Assembly: GCA_016715105.1 (NCBI GenBank)
Contig: JADKBO010000030.1
Location: 1-64,000, forward strand
DNA from: Saprospiraceae bacterium
GTDB taxonomy: Bacteria > Bacteroidota > Bacteroidia > Chitinophagales > Saprospiraceae
DNA length: 64,000 nucleotides
Direction of reading: 5' to 3'
A program made the translations under genes and the position numbers. The number at the start of each line of letters is the position of its first letter. Position 1 is the first letter of the stretch. Below the pieces are notes generated by a model. It was not told where the DNA came from, made no database searches, and was given only the letters and a program-made list of their open reading frames with translations. Shown one piece after another: positions 43,647-53,027 of this stretch.

Positions 43647-45119
43647 ATGGGACAAAAAAACGTTTTGATGCATTTAAAATTCTATGGCTTGGGAAAGTTG
43701 ATATTGATAATTGGCTTTCTATTCAATCTTAATTTGCATTTGATATCAGCTTCTTCTGAGGTGGTTGTTCCTCCAGGTGACAAAATGAGGGCGATCAATA
43801 ATTACATTAATTTTGCCAATGAGAGTATCCATGGCATGTTGATTGTCAATAAGTTATTGGAAAACTATAACCTAGATCTCAACAAATATGTAGATCTGGA
43901 CAGTTACAGGATCAATAATTATAGCAACGAAGATTTGCCAATGGACGTATTTCAAGATCCTGATAGAATGTTTTTCAATAATAATACACCATATGAATGG
44001 TTTGACTTGTGCATCAAAGACAGCAAACTATTGGACAGAAATACAGCTGACAAACTCAATTTGATTGCTACCAATATCAAAAAAGAAATTACCACCATCA
44101 ATAATTTGCGTTTCGAACTAGATAAAGCCACCAAAAATGTGGACCTATCAAAGCAAGAGAATATCGCGAAAGTGTATGAAAAACTGGAAACAGGCGTCAT
44201 CGCCTATAACCAGTTTTATAAATTACAAGCTCAATTGAGTCAGGAAATAAACAAACTTCCAGAAATCAAAAAACAAAACAGCCCATTTCAAAACTTACGG
44301 GAGGTCTACGGTTTATGCAAAACAATTTTGGATAAGATACGACAAAAGGACACCGATAGTTTTGCTGGCACCATGACTAATTTGAAAGCCAAACAACAAA
44401 CTTTTACAAAATATCTATCTCAATCCAAGGAAATCGGGAAAGTTGGCAATAAGCTTCATGCTGATAATTTGATGAGAAGTTTAGACAATTTCATCATATC
44501 AGCAGATGAATTTATCACCAGCGGTGTAGTCAATGATAATTATAAAATTTATGGCAAATTTTACTACTATCACAACATTGCCCTGCTTTCAAAATTCAAC
44601 AGATATGGCTCGGGTCTAGCCTCAGAAATGAATCAAGTCTTGATCAAAGAAGATTCCTCTGAAGTATTGGTGATGGAACAACCGCACATTTTCCAAATAA
44701 TTTATCCAAAACGCCTCGTGGATACGCCCGATTTGGTGGCCTCTGACGACTACATTGAGCAATTCCCTACCTTACTCAAAGAACGGAAAATTACACGATC
44801 AACTACCGTTTTGAAAGCAGACGACATCGTGCTTGATTTATTACTATATGATCACATGATACAAGATGGGGACATCGTTTCCATCAATTTTAATGGTGAT
44901 TGGATCTTGGAAAAAGCAGAGCTTGAAAGGGCCCCTCAAAAATTGAAGCTTCGACTTAATAAGGAAGGAAGAAACTTTTTGATCCTTCACGCTGACAATG
45001 TGGGAAAACGACCGCCCAATACCATGGGTATCAAGTACACCTATCGTGGCATATCAAAAGAACTCACCCTTAAATCAGATCTTGATAAAAGTGAATTGAT
45101 AGAGATCATCATTCAGTGA
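43647..45119 (+). CDS. secreted protein of unknown function, first gene of an envelope cluster
   Basis: About 490 residues from ATG 43647 (in-frame TTG at 43629 and ATG at 43668 are alternatives). It has a membrane/signal segment near 20-35 (LILIIGFLFNLNLHLISAS). Then come helical and coiled-coil-like stretches with conserved FANESIHGMLIVNKLLENYN and EWFDLCIKDSKLLD. The last 95 residues are a beta domain (DDIVLDLLLYDHMIQDGDIV, then NFLILHADNVGKRPPNTMGI) of a type I have seen at the end of other Bacteroidota exported proteins. It is followed by a small membrane protein. The function is not recognised. Confidence 0.65.
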   Translation: MGQKNVLMHLKFYGLGKLILIIGFLFNLNLHLISASSEVVVPPGDKMRAINNYINFANESIHGMLIVNKLLENYNLDLNKYVDLDSYRINNYSNEDLPMDVFQDPDRMFFNNNTPYEWFDLCIKDSKLLDRNTADKLNLIATNIKKEITTINNLRFELDKATKNVDLSKQENIAKVYEKLETGVIAYNQFYKLQAQLSQEINKLPEIKKQNSPFQNLREVYGLCKTILDKIRQKDTDSFAGTMTNLKAKQQTFTKYLSQSKEIGKVGNKLHADNLMRSLDNFIISADEFITSGVVNDNYKIYGKFYYYHNIALLSKFNRYGSGLASEMNQVLIKEDSSEVLVMEQPHIFQIIYPKRLVDTPDLVASDDYIEQFPTLLKERKITRSTTVLKADDIVLDLLLYDHMIQDGDIVSINFNGDWILEKAELERAPQKLKLRLNKEGRNFLILHADNVGKRPPNTMGIKYTYRGISKELTLKSDLDKSELIEIIIQ

Positions 45120-45199
45120 TAGAAGTCAAAGGGTTCGGAGTTTAACACATTTTACAGCAGACTCACACCTTTTCCTTATCATTGCAGAAATATTTGACT

Positions 45200-45499
45200 A
45201 TGTATATCAGCATCATTGTTGTTGTCATGCTTGCTTTTTTAGGCTTGTTGTTTATCAATATATATTTCCGTGTCAAGGTTTTTAAATATTATAAAATACT
45301 GGTAGACAATAGAGTAGACATTGAAGTCAAAGATTTATTGGACATTCAAAAAATAAAAAATATCGTTGTTCCAAAATATCCGCACCTGGAAACAGAAATC
45401 CTGGCCTTTGTTAACAATATCAGGAGATCTGTTATTTTAGCATTTATTCTATTGGTATTAATAGCCCTAGGCTGGAGCATTTTATATAGATTTAGCTAA
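45200..45499 (+). CDS. small membrane protein with two helices
   Basis: 99 residues from ATG 45200 (in-frame TTG at 45182). Helices at about 2-22 (IIVVVMLAFLGLLFINIYF) and 76-96 (VILAFILLVLIALGWSILY), with a charged central loop (VEVKDLLDIQKIKNIVVPKY). No family recognised. It lies 80 bases after the secreted protein gene and 60 before the lipoprotein gene, all rightward. Confidence 0.5.
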   Translation: MYISIIVVVMLAFLGLLFINIYFRVKVFKYYKILVDNRVDIEVKDLLDIQKIKNIVVPKYPHLETEILAFVNNIRRSVILAFILLVLIALGWSILYRFS

Positions 45500-45558
45500 A
45501 TTATTATAGAGATATTGTCTATCATTGTGTCTCATTACTTCATTCTAAAATCACGATT

Positions 45559-46419
45559 TTGACAGGAAAAATAGTAGTTTATTGCTTATTACTATTATGC
45601 GCTACCACTTTGTCCTGTACATTCCTTGCTGATGAAGCAATCACCATTGGAATGTTGAAAATCGGGGACCCTACCTTACAATCAAGTCTTGGAACTGGTG
45701 CCCCTTCACACGGTATCAAAGATGCTTGGGTGTATGCCGACGAACAAATTGTGGGTGTCTTTGGTCTTCCCGCAGCAATACCGATTGAATCACAAGAAGC
45801 GCCCATATCGTTTCAAATCAGGGCAGGTATCAGCCCAAATGGAAACAATAGTTCCTCGATAGAATATCCTTTTTTTGATGAGATTGTCACACAACAAAAC
45901 ATCAACCAAGGTGCAAATACTACTGTACCCTTGAACTTCAACTATAAGCGCGAAGCAGTTTTTGATTTTATTGCTGATTTTGAACAAACCAATATTTTTA
46001 TAGACGAGGTAGACGGCAATGTCCAAACCATTTTGCAAAGAAAAGAAACAGACTCACCTTTTGGAAGTTTTGCAGGGATCATAGAGCTGCAAGGCCAAAA
46101 CGATGCCATCGAAGTAACACATACAGCCAGATACTTGGGAGCCAACAATAAAAGAGGCAGTGTTTTCCTAGAATTCGACTATAAAGGAGATGAAAACTTT
46201 TTTGTTGGAACTATCTTGGAAAAGGGAAGTAATTTAGTAAAAGCTTATAAAATATTGATAACTCCTAGTGTAGATTGGAAACACTTTTACCTCGACTTGA
46301 CAGATGAAATCAGTAAATCTGATGTGGTATCATATAAAGTAGTATTTTCATCCACCCTTAGCCCGGGAAAAACAAAATCAACCATCTACCTAGACAATAT
46401 GAAACTCATTCACTTTTAG
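45559..46419 (+). CDS. lipoprotein with beta-sandwich-like C-terminus, TTG start
   Basis: 286 residues. The only start that gives the signal peptide is TTG 45559 (IVVYCLLLLCATTLSCTF, lipobox LSC with Cys 20). The mature part has a PEGA-like early region (IKDAWVYADEQIVGVFGLP) and a later jelly-roll-like region (ARYLGANNKRGSVFLEFDYK, DWKHFYLDLTDEI). No enzyme motif. It ends seven bases before the polyprenyl glycosylphosphotransferase, so it is probably part of the same message and of the polysaccharide export machinery (inference). Confidence 0.65.
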   Translation: MTGKIVVYCLLLLCATTLSCTFLADEAITIGMLKIGDPTLQSSLGTGAPSHGIKDAWVYADEQIVGVFGLPAAIPIESQEAPISFQIRAGISPNGNNSSSIEYPFFDEIVTQQNINQGANTTVPLNFNYKREAVFDFIADFEQTNIFIDEVDGNVQTILQRKETDSPFGSFAGIIELQGQNDAIEVTHTARYLGANNKRGSVFLEFDYKGDENFFVGTILEKGSNLVKAYKILITPSVDWKHFYLDLTDEISKSDVVSYKVVFSSTLSPGKTKSTIYLDNMKLIHF

Positions 46420-46425
46420 CATATT

Positions 46426-47847
46426 TTGAAAGATAAAATACATAACGGCCTCTTGTTCTACAAGTTCTCAGACTTTTTGTCTGCAGCACTTGCTTGGCTG
46501 ATATTTTTCATTCTTCGCAAAATAAGTGAAAATCCAATAATTCCTTTCGCCGACATTTTTGATGATCCCAAACTATATACTGGGCTGATATTGACACCAA
46601 TTTTTTGGATGCTCCTTTACCACATTTTTGATAAATATAAAGACCTCTATCGATACTCCAGATTGGAGGTAATCAAACGCACACTCATCATCACCTTCTT
46701 TGGGTGTCTCATTATCTTTTTTGTGGTCATTGTCGACGACATCATCATCAACAACCAGACCTATTTTAAATCATTTATGCGGTTGTTTATGCTACACTTC
46801 ATCATAACGACTGTTTTCAGGATGATCATTTTGACCAATGCCAGCCGTAGGTTGAGAAGAGGTGAAGTGAGTTATAGCACCCTCATTATTGGAGGAGATA
46901 AAAATGCCTTAGAATTGTATGATGAAATCATCAATAGACCTTATAGTCTGGGACATCATTTTGTAGGTTTCATCGATAGTAATGGAAATAGTAAAAATTT
47001 ACTTGAAAAATACTTACCACTACTCGGCACCTTAAAAGATTTGCCAGAGGTAATCGTTGAAAATGACATCAAGGAAGTCATCATTGCTGTTGAGACTTCA
47101 GAACACAATAAGATCAAACAAATCCTTGACCAACTCTATGATTTTTCTGAACAAATCCTCATAAAGGTTATCCCTGATATGTATGATATCATGTTGGGAA
47201 CTGTAAAAATGAACCATGTATATGGAGCAGTTTTGATCGAAATTGAGCAAGATTTAATTCCACAATGGGAAAAGGTGATCAAGCGCATGATGGACATAAC
47301 CATCAGTCTTGTAGCGCTTATTATATTACTACCTTTTATCATATATTTAATTTTACGGGTAAGGTCTTCCAGTCCAGGACCAATTTTCTACAAGCAATCG
47401 CGGGTAGGTCTAGGAGGAAAACCTTTTGACATTATCAAATTCAGGACGATGTACGTCAATGCAGAGGATGCAGGACCTCAATTATCACATGAGTCCGATC
47501 CTCGTGTCACACCAGTAGGCCGGGTTTTGCGAAAATATCGACTGGACGAAATACCACAATTCTACAATGTGTTGATAGGTGACATGTCTTTGGTAGGCCC
47601 ACGACCTGAGCGCAAATTTTACATCGATCAAATCATGGAAATTGCACCTCACTACAAACATCTATTAAAAGTAAGGCCAGGGATCACTTCTTGGGGAATG
47701 GTCAAATATGGCTATGCTTCCAATTTGCAACAAATGGTACAAAGACTTAAATTTGACATCTTGTACATTGAGAACATGAGTTTGAGTCTCGATCTAAAAA
47801 TATTGATCTACACGCTCCAAGTGCTTGTAGAAGGAAAAGGAAAATAA
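46426..47847 (+). CDS. polyprenyl glycosylphosphotransferase (WcaJ/initial sugar transferase family)
   Basis: 473 residues from a TTG at 46426. Four N-terminal helices (about 10-125), a Rossmann-like domain (about 140-265, STLIIGGDKNALELYDEI), a fifth membrane segment (ISLVALIILLPFIIYLIL) and the catalytic bacterial sugar transferase domain. The latter has PIFYKQSRVGLGGKPFDIIK, FRTMYVNAE, KYRLDEIPQFYNVLIGDMSL and VGPRPERKFY. The enzyme transfers a sugar-1-phosphate to undecaprenyl phosphate, the first step of exopolysaccharide or O-antigen units. Glycosyltransferases, flippase or polymerase are not adjacent. Confidence 0.92.
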   Translation: MKDKIHNGLLFYKFSDFLSAALAWLIFFILRKISENPIIPFADIFDDPKLYTGLILTPIFWMLLYHIFDKYKDLYRYSRLEVIKRTLIITFFGCLIIFFVVIVDDIIINNQTYFKSFMRLFMLHFIITTVFRMIILTNASRRLRRGEVSYSTLIIGGDKNALELYDEIINRPYSLGHHFVGFIDSNGNSKNLLEKYLPLLGTLKDLPEVIVENDIKEVIIAVETSEHNKIKQILDQLYDFSEQILIKVIPDMYDIMLGTVKMNHVYGAVLIEIEQDLIPQWEKVIKRMMDITISLVALIILLPFIIYLILRVRSSSPGPIFYKQSRVGLGGKPFDIIKFRTMYVNAEDAGPQLSHESDPRVTPVGRVLRKYRLDEIPQFYNVLIGDMSLVGPRPERKFYIDQIMEIAPHYKHLLKVRPGITSWGMVKYGYASNLQQMVQRLKFDILYIENMSLSLDLKILIYTLQVLVEGKGK

Positions 47848-47853
47848 AACACC

Positions 47854-49476
47854 ATGACCAATCGTGAAATAGCCAAGACATTTAACTTGCTTGCAAACAT
47901 CATGGACCTCCATGACGAGAACACCTTCAAAATAAGGTCATACCAAAATGCCTACAATGTACTCAGAAAGATAGGTGAACCATTGGCAGAAATGAGCGTG
48001 GATCAAATCAAAAGCATCGCTGGTGTAGGGCAAGCTATTGGCGATAAAATCATTGAATTGTTGACCACTGGCAAAATGAAAACGCTGGAGAAATACAAAG
48101 ATATGACACCTGTTGGGGTGCAAGAAATGATCGGTGTGCGTGGTTTGGGCCCCAAAAAGATAAAATCCATTTGGAAAGAAATGGGCATTGAAGATATAGG
48201 ATCTCTTCTTTATGCTTGTAATGAAAATAGGTTGGTTGGGACAAAGGGATTTGGCCTTAAAACCCAAGAAGATATCAAAAGGAAATTAGAATATTATGCA
48301 GATAGTCAAGGAAAATTTTTATACGGATTTTTAATAGACGATGCCAATGACCTGGTTACAGCCATTAAAAAAATGTATCCACTCATTGATGCGGCATTAG
48401 TGGGCGGTTTGGCCAAGCAGGATCCTATTGTGAATGGTATAGAAATTTTGGTTTCTGAATTTGAAGAAATAGACTTGGCATCACTTGGTTTTGAAATAGA
48501 CGAAGAGTCTGAAGAACAGCTGTATAAAGGTTATCCCGTATCTTTTATTGAGGCAGAAATGGATTTTGCTTATAATGAGTTGGAACAAACTTCAGACAAC
48601 GACTTTTTCAATTCATTGAATTTTGAAGAAACCGATTTTGATAGAGTCGAAGATTTTTTCACTTCTATGGATTTGCCATTTATCCCAGCTTACTACCGCA
48701 GTGGCTCAGAAACCACCAAAGAAATAAAGTTATATGGCATACCACATTTTATAACAACAGAAGATATCAAAGGCATTGTCCACAACCACTCAACCTACAG
48801 TGATGGAATCAACACTTTGACAGAAATGGCGCAAGCTTGTATAAAATTGGGTTATGAATACTTTGTCATTTCAGACCACTCCAAATCTGCAGGTTATGCG
48901 CAAGGTTTATCTGTCGAAAGAGTGGAAATGCAATGGCGTGAAATAGAAGCGCTGAACGAAAAACTCAAACCATTCAAGGTATACAAAAGTATTGAAAGTG
49001 ATATTCTTTCCGATGGTAGCTTAGATTATGATGATGAATTCCTCAAGGGATTTGATTTGGTTATAGCTTCTGTACATTCAGGACTAAACATGGATGTCGA
49101 CAGAGCAACTTCACGATTGATCAAAGCAATTGAACACCCAGCGACCAGGATCCTGGGCCACCCTACTGGTCGTTTATTGTTGGGTAGACCGGGTTATCCA
49201 TTACACATGGAGAAAATAATCGATGCATGTGCTGCCAATCACGTCGTCATAGAGCTCAACGCCAATCCACAACGGTTGGATATGGATTACACTTACATAA
49301 AAATGGCCGTCGCCAAACAAGTAAAAATTGCCATCAACCCAGATGCCCACTCAGTTTCTCAAATTCCTTTTGTGAGATTTGGTGTTGCTGTTGCTCAAAA
49401 AGCTGGCCTGGAAGCGGCAGATTGTATCAACACCTACTCAAAAACCGCCTTTGATGCTTGGCTTGCTTCTAAATAA
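47854..49476 (+). CDS. PolX-like protein with intact PHP domain but altered polymerase site
   Basis: 540 residues. Helix-hairpin-helix repeats at 1-150 (IKSIAGVGQAIGDKIIELL, IGVRGLGPKKIKSIW). The nucleotidyltransferase palm region at 160-290 has the position of GSxR read as GGLA (184-187), and the catalytic DID is NGIEI (195-198), so the metal aspartates are lost. A PHP domain at 300-540 keeps its ligands: IVHNHSTYSDG (H310/H312), FVISDHSKSAG, IESDIL, ASVHSGLN, ILGHPTGR and NPDAH. It should be a 3'-5' exonuclease or phosphoesterase without polymerase activity. It follows the sugar transferase by six bases. Confidence 0.88.
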   Translation: MTNREIAKTFNLLANIMDLHDENTFKIRSYQNAYNVLRKIGEPLAEMSVDQIKSIAGVGQAIGDKIIELLTTGKMKTLEKYKDMTPVGVQEMIGVRGLGPKKIKSIWKEMGIEDIGSLLYACNENRLVGTKGFGLKTQEDIKRKLEYYADSQGKFLYGFLIDDANDLVTAIKKMYPLIDAALVGGLAKQDPIVNGIEILVSEFEEIDLASLGFEIDEESEEQLYKGYPVSFIEAEMDFAYNELEQTSDNDFFNSLNFEETDFDRVEDFFTSMDLPFIPAYYRSGSETTKEIKLYGIPHFITTEDIKGIVHNHSTYSDGINTLTEMAQACIKLGYEYFVISDHSKSAGYAQGLSVERVEMQWREIEALNEKLKPFKVYKSIESDILSDGSLDYDDEFLKGFDLVIASVHSGLNMDVDRATSRLIKAIEHPATRILGHPTGRLLLGRPGYPLHMEKIIDACAANHVVIELNANPQRLDMDYTYIKMAVAKQVKIAINPDAHSVSQIPFVRFGVAVAQKAGLEAADCINTYSKTAFDAWLASK

Positions 49477-49713
49477 AGGAGTTTATAAAGTAGAAAGTGG
49501 AAAGTTCATAAAGTGAAAAGTGGAAAGTTCATAAAGTAAAAAGTTCATAAAGTAAAAAGTTCATAAAGTAGAAAGTCAAAATGTTTCCCAAAGTGGAACA
49601 ACTTCCTAACTTTATGAACTCTATACCAGCTTTAAAAACTTTATGAACTCTTTAAGAACTTTAAAAACTTGAAGACACTTTACGAACTTTACAAACTTTA
49701 TGAACTTTAAAAA
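49477..49713. repeat. array of AAAGTTCATAAAGT repeats, then the inverted form
   Basis: 49485-49575 holds about six copies of (A/G)AAAGT(T/G)CATAAAGT in one orientation. 49600-49705 holds the reverse complement (ACTTTATGAACTTT) several times. It leads directly into the four-helix-bundle gene. No frame. Confidence 0.7.
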
Positions 49714-50061
49714 ATGAAAATAGAAAGATTTGAAGACATTATTGCCTGGCAGAAATCAAAAGAGCTCACAATTCAGATATACAAACTGTTCTCAGAAATT
49801 AAGGATTTTGGATTCAGAGACCAGATAAGAAGAGCTTCCGTTTCTATCATGAATAATATCGCCGAAGGTTTCGAGCGAAGAAGCAACAAAGAATTAACTC
49901 ATTTTCTTTTCATCGCTAAAGGCTCTTGTGGTGAAGTTCGCTCAATGCTCCTTTTAGCAAATGAATTGAATATGATCGACCAATTACAAACATCTACATT
50001 ATATCTCCTTGCCGAGGAAATTTCCAGAATGCTTTCAGGACTTATTAAAGCCTTACGGTAA
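49714..50061 (+). CDS. four helix bundle protein (S23/IVS-type)
   Basis: 115 residues, complete. Matches the S23-type four-helix bundle family: ERFEDIIAWQKSKELTIQIY, FGFRDQIRRASVSIMNNIAE (GFxLRxQIRRAxxSIxxNIAEG), then FLFIAKGSCGEVRSMLLLAN. Proteins of this family were first noted inside 23S rRNA intervening sequences but are common elsewhere in Bacteroidota. Function unknown. Here both flanks are dense arrays of a 14-base repeat, an odd setting that suggests the gene and its repeats form one mobile or repeat-associated unit (inference). Confidence 0.9.
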   Translation: MKIERFEDIIAWQKSKELTIQIYKLFSEIKDFGFRDQIRRASVSIMNNIAEGFERRSNKELTHFLFIAKGSCGEVRSMLLLANELNMIDQLQTSTLYLLAEEISRMLSGLIKALR

Positions 50062-50562
50062 ATAAGTTCATAATGTGAAAAGTAGAAAGTTCATAAAGTG
50101 GAACTGCTTCCTAACTTTACAAACTTTATGAACTTTATAAACTTTACAAACTTGAAGAACTCTACAAACTCATTCTAAAAAACAAAAAGTCCATAAAACA
50201 GGCACTACCCCCACTTTATGAACATTAAGAACTTTACAAACTTGAAGAACTTTATAAACTTTAAGAACTTTACAAACTCATACTAAAAAACAAAAAGTCC
50301 ATAAAACAGGCACTACCCCCACTTTATGAACTTTAAGAACTTTATAAACTTTAAGAACTTTATAAACTTTTAAGAACTACAACATCAACCAAAGCCACCC
50401 CCTTAGAACTTTAAGAACTTTATAACTTTATGAACTTTATGAACTTTATGAACTCATAGTAAGTAAAAACAAAAAGTTCATAAAACAGGCACTTCCCCCA
50501 CTTTATGAACTTTAAGAACTTTATAAACTTTAAGAACTTTATAAACTTTAAACTTACAAACT
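50062..50562. repeat. 500-base array of AACTTTATGAACTTT-type repeats with a larger period
   Basis: Dozens of copies of ACTTTA(T/A)(G/A)AACTTTAAGAACTTTACAAAC in one orientation. A longer unit containing CATAAAACAGGCACTACCCC recurs at about 50190, 50297 and 50480. It ends at the stop of the leftward mandelate-racemase-like gene. No reading frame. Confidence 0.8.
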
Positions 50563-51384
50563 CTATTCAAAAAACGGATACCCCTGTGCAGCATATTTTT
50601 TGACAGCCTCCTCATTGAGGTCAACACCAATTCCTGGTTTGTCAGATACTTTCACAAAACTATTGGTTACTTGTTCTCCTTCGTGGATAGTGATTTCTTT
50701 AAACATTGGATCGGTGTGGAAATAAATTTGCCATTCCATGATCATGAAATTCGGAACACTTGCGCAAACGTGAGCTGTAGCCATTGCACCCAAGAAGGTT
50801 GCTACCATGTGCGGAGCAAAAGGAACATAGTAAAGGTTTGCAAGGTTGGCAATGCGTTGGCCTTCACCCAGTCCACCAGCCTTTTGCAAGTCGGGCATCA
50901 CGATATCCACAGCACCAGAAGAAAGCATTTTAGTAAATCCGTGTGCTAAATAGTGGTTTTCACCCGCACATATAGGGGTACTTGTACTGTCAGTGATCTT
51001 CTTGTAGGCATCGATGTTTTCAGCAGGAATAGGTTCTTCCAACCACATCAAATTCATTGGTTCCAATAATTTAGCTACTTTTTCACCAGTAGGAGTATCG
51101 TATCTTCCATGCATATCAACACAAATATCAATGTCTGGCCCCACTGCTTCTCTTGCAGCTCCAATTTGTTTGACCATTCTGTCCAACTCTTTTGGTGAAG
51201 CCGTCCAGTTATAACGATCATATTTACCAGGATCATTTGCTTGGTCTAAGTCAAACTTGATGGCATTGAATCCCATACTTTTAGCTTCTGTTGCATTTTT
51301 TGCAAAGTCTGCCGGCGTTGGCAAGTTATTTTGATACAAAGCTGTGTCACAATATACCCTGACACTGTCTCTGAATTACCCCCA
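50563..51384 (-). CDS. mandelate racemase/enolase superfamily enzyme, C-terminal part (frameshifted gene)
   Basis: Frame from about 51384 (FRDSVRVYCDTALYQNNLPT); the first ATG inside it is 51339. It has the alpha/beta barrel of the family: AIKFDLDQAND (base lysine), DICVDMHGRYD (metal aspartate), MWLEEPIPAEN and ICAGENHYLA (metal glutamates), DIVMPDLQKAGG, and the catalytic His region FAPHMVATF. Ligands are intact, so the substrate would be an acid sugar or related hydroxy acid. It lacks the capping N-terminus, which is in the other frame (51347-51838). Confidence 0.8.
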
Positions 51385-51838
51385 ACAATTGGTAAACCGG
51401 AACACCCAATGCTTTACCAGAGACATCCCACAATGCAGTTTCAATAGCAGAAAGTACCGCGATGTAAACACCTGCTTGAGCTCCTCCAAAAACGCCACCT
51501 TTTCTGATGTCTTCATACAAACGATGTACGTTTAATGGGCTTTTACCAATGAGCATTCTTTCAAACCTTTGCACCAACATGTGAGTACCGCCAACGGCAT
51601 CCACACCTTCACCGTAACCTATCAGTCCTTGATTGGTGGTAATCTTGATGAATAAACCAGCACCTCTGCGTATGTACGCGCTTTTCACTCCCGTGATTTT
51701 AAGGTCAGTTGGAGCAGAAAATAAAGGAGTCTTAGTAATTGCTTCCTGATGCGCAGCACCAAAAGTAGTTACTTGTGTCAACATCGCAGCACTTGCAGCC
51801 GCCCCTGTTGCAAGGAAGTTTCTTCGTGATTGTTTCAT
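51347..51838 (-). CDS. mandelate racemase/enolase superfamily enzyme, N-terminal part with Tat signal
   Basis: 163 codons. A twin-arginine signal begins at residue 1 (MKQSRRNFLATGAAASAAML). Then comes the capping domain of the family (AYIRRGAGLFIKITTNQGLI, GYGEGVDAVGG, LSAIETALWDVSGKALGVPV). The frame fails after YQLLG at about 51382-51375 in a CCCCC-containing stretch (51379-51383). One base removed, or two added, rejoins the barrel half (total about 424 residues). It lies 11 bases after the RraA-like gene, so the two form an operon for an exported dehydration or aldol pathway (inference). Confidence 0.8.
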   Translation of the reverse strand: MKQSRRNFLATGAAASAAMLTQVTTFGAAHQEAITKTPLFSAPTDLKITGVKSAYIRRGAGLFIKITTNQGLIGYGEGVDAVGGTHMLVQRFERMLIGKSPLNVHRLYEDIRKGGVFGGAQAGVYIAVLSAIETALWDVSGKALGVPVYQLLGVIQRQCQGIL

Positions 51839-51849
51839 AATTTTTTAGA

Positions 51850-52812
51850 TTACCAAGTTCTGGTTTTTAATAATTCTTGAATCTGTTCTTTTGGGACTGG
51901 AAGTTCATTGATGTGATCATTGAGCCATTTTGAAAAGTCTTTTTCTATTTCATCAGACCATCTGGTGTCAATTTCACCCGCAGTATATTTTTGTTCTCTC
52001 AATCTTTGATGACCGAACATATCTCTCAACCTCACTACTTCAGAGGTTTTTACGACTTTTTCTGCCAAATATGCTGGAATGAAAACTATACCACCATCTC
52101 TAGCCAAAACTACATCGCCAGGCATAACTGTAGCCATACCGATGCGAGTAGGTGTATTGATTCCCACTACGGTAGAATTTAGTCTTGGTCCAGGATTACC
52201 TAGGTGATGTGAGGGGTGATAAGATTTGAAATAAGCATTGAAACCTTTCATTTCTTTCATACCCGCAACGTCTCGAATGGCACCATAATATACAAAGCCA
52301 TTGTTGGACTTGGCATAAATTGAATTGGCTAGGTTGTCTCCGATAGAAGGACCATCAACCACCAAGCCAAAATGATCTACAACATAGACATCTCTTTTTT
52401 GCAATAAGTCAATCGCCCAAGAATTTTGTCCTTTGATACGACCTTCTTGCTCATGACCTCTTTTCTCCAAAGCTTTGTGGATGTCGGGTCTCCCAGGTAC
52501 AAAAGTTGCAGTGACAGCTCTACCCACCATTACAGAATCTGGGTCCAACATTTGCCATTCCCCTTCATATTGATAACCAAAGTTATCTCCTCGCAAGCTA
52601 GCCCAGGCTTCCTCAAGGGTTACTAATTTCATACGATCCAAAATGGCATCGCTGACTTTTGGTCTGCCGTCCTCAAATCTTTCTCCCGTCCATTCTGGGG
52701 TAAGAAATATTAATTCTGATTTACTGATTTGTTGGCTAAATAGCTGTGTAATAATACACAGAAAAATGGTTGACAATAACGCTTTAGACATTGATAATAA
52801 TTTATGTGACAT
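51850..52812 (-). CDS. RraA-like family protein (aldolase/dimethylmenaquinone methyltransferase-like), exported
   Basis: 320 residues, ATG 52812 or 52791. Signal peptide (ALLSTIFLCIITQLFSQ). The RraA fold is seen in residues about 70-250: VMVGRAVTATFVPGRPD, VVDHFGLVVDGPSIGDNLAN, AKSNNGFVYYGAIRDVAGMK (G-x-RD metal/substrate site) and PGDVVLARDGGIVFIPAYLA. Some family members are HMG/CHA-type aldolases. The long C-terminal tail (DTRWSDEIEKDFSKWLN) is characteristic of this Bacteroidota subset. It is the first gene of the pair with the mandelate-racemase-like enzyme. Confidence 0.82.
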   Translation of the reverse strand: MSHKLLSMSKALLSTIFLCIITQLFSQQISKSELIFLTPEWTGERFEDGRPKVSDAILDRMKLVTLEEAWASLRGDNFGYQYEGEWQMLDPDSVMVGRAVTATFVPGRPDIHKALEKRGHEQEGRIKGQNSWAIDLLQKRDVYVVDHFGLVVDGPSIGDNLANSIYAKSNNGFVYYGAIRDVAGMKEMKGFNAYFKSYHPSHHLGNPGPRLNSTVVGINTPTRIGMATVMPGDVVLARDGGIVFIPAYLAEKVVKTSEVVRLRDMFGHQRLREQKYTAGEIDTRWSDEIEKDFSKWLNDHINELPVPKEQIQELLKTRTW

Positions 52813-53027
52813 TAACTAAAGCGAAAGTATATTTTAATTTCAATTTTTCAATAAAACGCCATACAATTTCAAGCTTATTTTTTGTTAAATAAAATATAAG
52901 ATAAAATCCATTTTGAAATCGATTGTATAAAAAGTGCGATATGTTCAGGAAAAATCCCACTAAAACTTGGATTTTAGCAACTATCCATTAATTTTGAAAT
53001 ATTAATATAATTCCATAAAAATTGAGT

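Noticed and set aside
49477..50562. Possible CRISPR array
   Set aside because: Repeats touch each other, occur in both orientations and have no unique spacers of constant length; no cas genes are present.
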